Shown here piece after piece: positions 58,974 to 64,000 of a stretch of DNA of 64,000 bases (positions are counted from its first letter, which is position 1; the number at the start of each line of letters is the position of its first letter). The DNA comes from Phytoactinopolyspora limicola (lineage in GTDB: Bacteria > Actinomycetota > Actinomycetes > Jiangellales > Jiangellaceae): NCBI RefSeq assembly GCF_011320225.1, contig NZ_JAAOEN010000005.1, forward strand, positions 216,949-280,948, in the 5' to 3' direction. The notes under the pieces are model-generated. The model did no database searches. It was not told where the DNA came from and saw nothing but the letters and a program-made list of their open reading frames with translations. The position numbers and the translations under genes are program-made.

Positions 58974-59576
58974 ATGACAGAGCTGCTTGGGTTGCGCACG
59001 ACGCCACCCAAGGAGCGGGCCGACGCCGCCCGTAATCGGGCGGCGGTGCTGGATGCCGCCGCCCGGCTGTTCGCGGCCGAAGGTGTCGACGCGGTGTCGA
59101 TGGACGCGATCGCGGCGGCGGCCGGGGTGGGTAAGGGCACGCTGTTCCGCCGGTTCACGGACAAGTCTGGGCTCGCGGTCGCCCTGCTCGACGAGCGAGA
59201 ACGTGACTTGCAGGAACGGATACTGTTCGGGCCCGAGCCGCTGGGGCCGGGGCCGGCTCAAGCGCCACCGACGCCGGTCGACCGGCTAATGGCGTTCGTC
59301 GACGCCTACCTCGACTACGCGCTGGACCATCTCGACCTGCTCCGGATGTCCGAGACGGCCTCCGCTGGGGCCCGCTACCGGATCGGCGCCTACCGGTTCT
59401 GGCACCGGCACGTCGCGATCCTCCTGGCCGGGATTCGTCCGAAGCGAGACGCGGAGGCGCACGCCCACGTCGTGCTGGCCGCGCTGGCCGGCGAGCATCT
59501 ACATGCGACGGTGGCGGAGCTGGGTACGCAACGGGTCCGTTCGGCGACGAAGGACGTTCTCCGCTCCTGGTGTTGA
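58974..59576 (+). CDS. TetR-family regulator of azoR
   Basis: A 200-residue repressor with helix-turn-helix VSMDAIAAAAGVGKGTLFRR (about 40-60) and TetR_C-like helices. I favour ATG 58974 (MTELLGLRTTPPKERA) because both operators then lie upstream; ATG 58929 would put the second operator inside the gene. There is no clear ribosome site for either. It is divergent from the azoreductase gene. Confidence 0.9.
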   Translation: MTELLGLRTTPPKERADAARNRAAVLDAAARLFAAEGVDAVSMDAIAAAAGVGKGTLFRRFTDKSGLAVALLDERERDLQERILFGPEPLGPGPAQAPPTPVDRLMAFVDAYLDYALDHLDLLRMSETASAGARYRIGAYRFWHRHVAILLAGIRPKRDAEAHAHVVLAALAGEHLHATVAELGTQRVRSATKDVLRSWC

Positions 59577-59797
59577 TCGTTCGTGGTGCTGCCGGGGCGA
59601 CGGTCAAGGTGCCGGGCCCCGATGGCGCTCAGGTAGCCTTGTTCGTGGCCGTTGGCTGCGCTCGCGCAGTGCTGCGGCCTGCCGTGCACTGTTGCTGGAT
59701 CCATTGGTTGTAGTGTTGGTGCTCGGTTCATGCAGGGTGATACCGATAGGGCACAGGAGAACGAGGAGGAGCGCACCGGCGTTCGCAGTACACACAC

Positions 59798-60092
59798 GGG
59801 CCTTTAGCTCAATTGGCAGAGCAGCGGACTTCAACACAATAGGAGCGCCACGGGGGAAACCCCGTGGATGACACCACTCAAAGTCGGGGAACCCTTCCTG
59901 GAGTACCAGATGGCAATCCCGAGCCAAGCCGAGGGCAACCTCGGAAGGTGTAGAGACTGGACGGGTGGCACCTACAGCGTCAGCCATGGTGAAGGGACAG
60001 TCCAGACCACGAACACCCGCCAGGGTGGCGGCGAAAGCCGAAGTGGCAAGTTAATCCGCGGGTTGTGGGTTCGAGTCCCACAGGGCCCACCA
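59798..60092 (+). tRNA. tRNA-Lys (UUU) interrupted by an intron
   Basis: Exon 1 (59798-59831) ends GCGGACTT and exon 2 (60051-60092) begins TTAATCCGC. Joined, they give a perfect 76-nt tRNA with encoded CCA: acceptor GGGCCTT/AGGGCCC, D arm GCTC/GAGC, anticodon stem GCGGA/TCCGC with loop CTTTTAA (anticodon TTT), T arm GTGGG-TTCGAGT-CCCAC. The intron falls between anticodon positions 34 and 35, the same place as in cyanobacterial tRNA-Leu(UAA). Confidence 0.95.
59832..60050 (+). ncRNA. Group I intron in tRNA-Lys
   Basis: A 219-nt intron with no ORF. P1 pairs exon CUU plus intron C (59829-59832) with GGAG (59842-59845), leaving a U-G wobble at the 5' splice site. P2 is CCACGGGG-GAAA-CCCCGTGG (59848-59867). 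The P/Q core GGCAATCCCGAGCCAAGCC (59912-59930) is nearly that of group IC3 tRNA introns, and GGTGTAGAGACT (59946-59957) is R/S-like. The last base is G. It should self-splice with guanosine. Confidence 0.9.
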
Positions 60093-60107
60093 TTTGGTCG
60101 AGGTTCC

Positions 60108-60138
60108 AACCCTGCCCCCGTGATCGGTGGGCAGGGTT
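60108..60138 (+). terminator. Terminator of tRNA-Lys
   Basis: AACCCTGCCC and GGGCAGGGTT form a perfect 10 bp stem with an 11-base loop, followed by TCTTCG, 15 bases after the CCA end. Confidence 0.85.
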
Positions 60139-60221
60139 TCTTCGTGGTGGTCCAGGTTGATGTCGGGGAGGCGTTGGCCGGGTGCGCTGCCAGAACTCGG
60201 CGTGGAGCCGGTTGGTGGGGC

Positions 60222-60456
60222 TCAGGATGTGTCGTAGACGCAGGCGAACTCGGAGCGCACGTCGAGGTTCTCGGTGACCGACGCCAGCGTCACGCCGGCC
60301 TCGGCGGCGGCTCGCGTCGCGCTGGGCGGGGATGGAGAAGCCCTCCTCGAACCCGCCGCGTTCGGCCTGTTCCTTGGTGGAGACCCTGATGTGGGCGACG
60401 GCGGCTTCCCACCCGGCACGATGTTGATACTGGTGTGTTCGCGGACGTCGAACCAA
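60222..60456 (-). pseudogene. Serine recombinase remnant
   Basis: One frame gives AVAHIRVSTKEQAERGGFEE followed by GFSIPAQRDASRR, the resolvase N-terminus around the catalytic region; another gives EAGVTLASVTENLD, the later part of the same domain. A deletion joins the two pieces and a stop follows at 60226. Only about 75 residues of a large serine recombinase remain. It lies next to tRNA-Lys. The rest of the 60139-60577 interval holds nothing else recognisable. Confidence 0.65.
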
Positions 60457-60577
60457 GACAGGCTTTGATGCTCAGGAGGTATCAATTCATCCATAAGTGG
60501 TGTTGGACGTGGGTCTAACTTCCTTCTACGGTGCGGGAGAAGGGACTGATCGTCCATGAACCCACGAGGAGATCCTT

Positions 60578-61492
60578 TTGCCCGCCATGCCGCCGCCTGT
60601 TCTCGCCGATCTGCTGGGAAAGGGCTTGTTGTCGTTTCCGGTCACTCATTTCGCTGCAGACCTCTCGTTCGACGAGAGGGCGTATCGGGAGAACACTGGC
60701 TGGTTAGCCGAGCATGGTGCGGCAGGCCTGTTCGCTGCGGGCGGGACGGGTGAGTTCTTTTCTTTGACACTCGACGAGGTCGAGAGGGTTGTTGCGGCTG
60801 CGGTTCAGGAAACCCCTGATGGCTTGCCAGTTGTCGCGCCGGCCGGGTATAGCAGTGCAACGGCGGCGGAGATGGCACGTCGGGCTGAACAGGTCGGAGC
60901 TGACGGCGTGTTGCTGTTTCCTCCGTACCTAACGGAGTGCGGACCAGATGGGCTTGAGCGGTATGTGTGCGAGGTATGTGAGGCAACAGAGCTAGGTGTC
61001 ATTCTCTATAACCGTGCCAATGCCCGATACTCAGACCACGTCGTGGCGCGGCTGGCCGACGCCTGTCCCAATTTCGTTGGCTTCAAAGATGGAGTCGGAG
61101 ACATCGAACAAATGTCGCGCATATATGCCCGGCTCGGGGACCGCCTAATGTACATCGGAGGGCTGCCCACTGCTGAGATGTTCGCGTTGCCCTACTTGAG
61201 CCTAGGCCTAACTACGTATTCATCGGCGATCTTCAACTTTCTTCCCAAGTATGCCCTGGACTTCTACGCTGCGGTGCGACGTCGAGACGACGCCTCGGTA
61301 TTTGATGCTTTAGAGAGTTTCTTTATTCCCTACTGCGAGCTACGGGGTCGCTTCCCAGGGTATGCCGTCAGTATAATCAAGGCGGGAATGAAGGTCATTG
61401 GTCGCGCCGCCGGGCCGGTGCGACCGCCGTTGACGGATCTTGATGGCACTGAGCTGGCTGAGCTGAGGAATCTCGTCAGCAGGCTGGCTTAG
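60578..61492 (+). CDS. kdgD: 5-dehydro-4-deoxyglucarate dehydratase-like (DHDPS family)
   Basis: A 304-residue TIM-barrel protein: [20 protein letters not shown], the tyrosine segment [14 protein letters not shown], Schiff-base lysine in [15 protein letters not shown] and [20 protein letters not shown]. The [10 protein letters not shown] form is typical of KdgD, which turns 5-keto-4-deoxyglucarate into 2-oxoglutarate semialdehyde. TTG 60578 has GAGGAG at good spacing; ATG 60587 is an alternative. It begins a sugar-acid operon with an enolase-superfamily enzyme. Confidence 0.85.
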   Translation: MPAMPPPVLADLLGKGLLSFPVTHFAADLSFDERAYRENTGWLAEHGAAGLFAAGGTGEFFSLTLDEVERVVAAAVQETPDGLPVVAPAGYSSATAAEMARRAEQVGADGVLLFPPYLTECGPDGLERYVCEVCEATELGVILYNRANARYSDHVVARLADACPNFVGFKDGVGDIEQMSRIYARLGDRLMYIGGLPTAEMFALPYLSLGLTTYSSAIFNFLPKYALDFYAAVRRRDDASVFDALESFFIPYCELRGRFPGYAVSIIKAGMKVIGRAAGPVRPPLTDLDGTELAELRNLVSRLA

Positions 61493-61574
61493 AGGTCATT
61501 CCGTGGAATTTTCCGGTCAGGCCGTATGGCGTCGGTCCGGTCACTTTCCTGACCAAGGTGGACTCCGGTAGATG

Positions 61575-61644
61575 TTCCTCGGATATTTGAGGAATGTGGC
61601 ACACTCTCTCTGGAGAGTGCTCCAGGTAGCAGTTAAGGAGCACT
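61575..61644. promoter_or_regulatory. Cluster of inverted repeats before the dehydratase gene
   Basis: Three short inverted repeats follow each other: TTCCTC/GAGGAA (61575-61594), CACTCTC/GAGAGTG (61602-61619) and AGTGCTCC/GGAGCACT (61616-61644). The last two overlap and are mutually exclusive as RNA. They lie 49-118 bases before the GTG start and could be regulator sites or a structured leader. Confidence 0.45.
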
Positions 61645-61692
61645 TGGCCTCGTGAGTATTATGAGTGTGTTGCTATCTGAGGAGGCGGCGAC

Positions 61693-62973
61693 GTGTCGTT
61701 GAAGGTTACCGACGTTGAACGGATTATGATCAATGTTCCGTTTAGGGACAGAGTCAAACCGTGGAACGAGTTGCTCGTCGGCCAATGGGGCGTTATCGAG
61801 ATAATCAAAGTGTCGACCAACTCGCCGTCTATCGTCGGCTATGGAGAGACCCTTGTGCACTACACCTGGCAGCGTGTGTCCGATGATGCGATGGCCCAAG
61901 TAGTTGGCACGAACCCGGCGGCGCACCTCGGCAACGACTCTCTGGGCGCTGGCTTGCAGATGGCCCTCTATGACGTCGTCGGGCAGGCGCTCGAGGTGCC
62001 CATGTATCGGCTGCTCAACAATCCGAAGGTCCGTGACTGGTGCCCGATTTCCTGGTGGAACACAAAAATGCCGCCTGAGCTGCTTGCCGAGGAGGCACGG
62101 GATGCGTTGGTTGAAGGGTACATGGCGCACAAAATCAAGGTGCGCCCCTGGTTCGACGTGCGGGAACAGGTAGAGGCGATTAGTGATGTCACCCCGGAGT
62201 CTTACCTGATCGACCTGGATTGGAACGGCATGCTTCGCACTCCCGCGGAAGCCTTGCCGGTACTGCGCGAGCTTGACAGGTGGCCCCGTGTGGGCCTATT
62301 TGAAAGCCCTATTCAGCAGAACGACGTGCTTGGGCATGCACACCTGCGAGGGCAGTTACCGCGGCCGCTCGCGGAGCACTTTCGAGCGGACCTGTTTCCG
62401 GTCTGGATGCGAGATGATTCGGTCGATGTGTTCGTGGTGTTCGGTAAGGGCGTTACTGGGCTGATGCGGCAAGGGAACCTAGCCGCCAGCTTCAACAAGG
62501 GGTTCTGGCTGCAGGTAGTAGGCAGCGGTTTAACCACGGCGTTCGCCCTGCACCTTGGAGCTGTGCTCAGTCACGCAACGTGGCCGATGGTGACGGGCAT
62601 GAACACTCTTGAGGACGATCTGATCGCAGTTCCTATCGAAATCGCCAAAGGGCTAGCGCGGGTGCCAGAGGCACCCGGATTAGGTGTCACAGTTGATGAG
62701 GCGGCGATGGAGAAGTATCGCCTTGGGGCGCTTGACGAAGTGCCGATCCCCAGGCGGATTCTGACCTTCGATCTGGGGGATGGTCGGTATCGGCACTACG
62801 CGAACATGCAACAGCTGTGGCGTGATTGTCGCGAGAACCGAAACGTGCCGGTTCAGGCTAGCCAGACTCGGCTAAATCTCCACGATGATGACGGCTCTGC
62901 CGGTTTCGCCGAGTTGCATCAGCGCCTACGCTCCAACCCTGAGTGGGGGCCGCGGCTCGACCCGGGATTCTAG
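61693..62973 (+). CDS. Enolase-superfamily sugar-acid dehydratase-like protein
   Basis: A 426-residue mandelate-racemase/glucarate-dehydratase-like protein: N-terminal capping domain, then AHKIKVRPWFDVREQVEAIS (the K-x-K catalytic pair) and YLIDLDWNGML with the first metal aspartate. The later metal ligands (FESPI, with E) are visible, but the C-terminal acid/base dyad is hard to place. GAGGAGG precedes GTG 61693. Together with the KdgD-like enzyme it suggests use of a hexaric or related acid; the exact substrate is open. Confidence 0.8.
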   Translation: MSLKVTDVERIMINVPFRDRVKPWNELLVGQWGVIEIIKVSTNSPSIVGYGETLVHYTWQRVSDDAMAQVVGTNPAAHLGNDSLGAGLQMALYDVVGQALEVPMYRLLNNPKVRDWCPISWWNTKMPPELLAEEARDALVEGYMAHKIKVRPWFDVREQVEAISDVTPESYLIDLDWNGMLRTPAEALPVLRELDRWPRVGLFESPIQQNDVLGHAHLRGQLPRPLAEHFRADLFPVWMRDDSVDVFVVFGKGVTGLMRQGNLAASFNKGFWLQVVGSGLTTAFALHLGAVLSHATWPMVTGMNTLEDDLIAVPIEIAKGLARVPEAPGLGVTVDEAAMEKYRLGALDEVPIPRRILTFDLGDGRYRHYANMQQLWRDCRENRNVPVQASQTRLNLHDDDGSAGFAELHQRLRSNPEWGPRLDPGF

Positions 62974-62987
62974 GAAAGGGATCCACC

Positions 62988-63920
62988 GTGCGTGTAGTGA
63001 ACGTGAGTTGTGTGACGGCGTGACCATTGGCCGTCGAGACATCCGTGCCGCACGGAAAGGCGGTGGACCGGGTGATCCGCCATTGGCGGGATCGGATCTC
63101 GAGGGTGCTGCCGGATCGGCCGGATCTGATTGTGTTGCCGGAGCTATGCGATCGGCTTGCTGGCCGAGACGATGAACCGGAGTACTACTTGGCCCGTGGA
63201 AACAGAGTTCGGGATGCCCTTGCTGAGCTGGCCGCAGCGCACGTGTGTTACCTGACCTATCCCGCGCAACGCCTCGACGCTGACAGCAGGTGGCGAAACT
63301 CGCTCCAGCTGATCGGCCGTGACGGAACGATCTTGGGTACCTATGACAAGAATCATCTGACCATAGACGAGTACGAGAAGCGCGGAACTCTCTACGGCAC
63401 TGAGGCCCAGGTGTTCGAGCTCGATTTCGGTCAGGTTGCCTGCGTCATCTGTTTCGATCTCAATTTCGACGGGCTTCTGGCCACATATGTGGCTGCCGAG
63501 CCTGACCTGCTGCTCTTCTCCTCGGCATATCACGGCAGCTTCCGGCAGCAGCAGTGGGCGTACTCAACCGGGGCCTACTTGCCTGCCGCAGTTTATCCAC
63601 CCGCCCCTTCGGCTATCATTTCGCCTGTCGGGCACACGATTGCTAATACCACGAACTACCATGACGAGATCACCGCTCGGATCAACCTGGATCGCATCGT
63701 CATTCACCTTGACTATCACGGGAAGAAGCTCCGCGATATGAAGCGGAAGTACGGGCCTGAGGTGTACATCCATGATCCTGGCCTACTCGGTTCCGTCCTG
63801 TTGACCAGTGAGTCTGACCAGCGAACCGTCGCTGACCTGGTGGAGGAGTTCGAGCTGGAGTCGGCCGCTGCCTATCTTGGCCGCGCGTTGGTGCACCGGT
63901 CAACGCACGTAGAAGGCTGA
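62988..63920 (+). pseudogene. Carbon-nitrogen hydrolase (nitrilase family) with early in-frame TGA
   Basis: Triad residues are present: Glu in IVLPELCDRL, Lys in GTYDKNHLTI and Cys in VACVICFDLNFDG. GTG 62988 has GGAAAGGG upstream and encodes MRVVNVSCVTA, the normal first strand, but TGA at 63021-63023 interrupts the same frame before PLAVETSVPHGKAVDRV. Restart at TTG 63027 would give 297 residues without strand 1. So it is either a recent nonsense allele, a restart gene or a sequence error. Likely an amidase on an operon intermediate. Confidence 0.75.
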
Positions 63921-64000
63921 CACGCGAACTCATGGCGAACAGATCAATCCGTGCGTCCGCCTGCCTGTATTCCTAATGCCTGCGGGCGAGTGGGCGCCAG

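Noticed and set aside
59832..60050. Insert in tRNA-Lys as an insertion sequence or a degraded tRNA
   Set aside because: No terminal repeats, no ORF and no target duplication; instead exact exon joining, P1 wobble pair and group I core motifs.
1..64000. CRISPR arrays
   Set aside because: No regularly spaced short repeats and no cas genes were seen.

Overview
The window is a 64 kb stretch of high-GC chromosome from an actinomycete (Actinomycetota). This follows from strong G/C third positions, frequent GTG starts, ATGA-type gene overlaps, an IdeR/DmdR-like iron box, a VapBC45-type toxin-antitoxin pair and typical actinobacterial tRNA-Glu/tRNA-Asp and tRNA-Lys genes. The genus cannot be fixed from sequence reading alone.

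Region 1 (1-10.1 kb) holds small catabolic and regulatory units: a cut VOC protein, a YCII protein, a methyltransferase, an NmrA-like reductase with divergent AraC regulator, a truncated AraC regulator divergent from a flavin monooxygenase-SDR fusion enzyme, a thioesterase, and a TetR/MFS efflux pair with a perfect 34 bp operator.

Region 2 (about 10.1-34 kb) is an accessory region built on tRNA-Asp. The intact tRNA-Asp lies at 33.9 kb. Copies of its 3' half plus adjoining terminator recur at 30.4, 19.1 and 11.9 kb, so at least three insertions stacked at one site and then decayed. Cargo and debris: two tyrosine integrase remnants plus a third 3' scrap, an IS481-like transposase, a relaxase remnant, a frameshifted VapBC, VapBC45, an orphan DUF433 antitoxin, an MNT-HEPN pair with a 15+15 bp operator, a DprA-like/phosphoribosyltransferase pair (the latter frameshifted), several methyltransferases, a TetR-hydrolase operon, an ArsR-SRPBCC pair, a 1,070-residue AAA/LuxR-type regulator, and broken phosphotransferase and SUMF1-like genes. 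A small palindromic repeat occurs twice.

Region 3 (34-47 kb) looks like core chromosome: tRNA-Glu, a membrane metallophosphoesterase, a zincin, an MBL hydrolase, an OmpR-type two-component system, a TAXI-type binding lipoprotein, a DASS carboxylate transporter, a secreted DUF6351 protein, a PduO-type cobalamin adenosyltransferase and a YcnI protein.

Region 4 (47-59.6 kb) is a metal-acquisition locus. A leftward six-gene operon matches rhizobactin 1021 biosynthesis (rhbABCDEF) in content and order and should make a citrate-diaminopropane hydroxamate siderophore of the schizokinen class. Divergent from it is a two-gene operon of a nicotianamine-synthase-like enzyme and an ATP-grasp ligase, with no opine dehydrogenase; this is a candidate undescribed metallophore pathway. 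An iron box sits on the rhb side of the shared promoter and a Zur-like sequence on the other. A perfect 58 bp palindrome separates this operon from an azoreductase/TetR pair.

Region 5 (59.8-64 kb) starts with a tRNA-Lys(UUU) gene split in its anticodon by a 219 nt group I intron, followed by a serine recombinase remnant and a lower-GC sugar-acid operon (dehydratase/aldolase-family, enolase-superfamily, nitrilase-family). The two most interesting items are the intron-split tRNA-Lys and the NAS/ATP-grasp operon.
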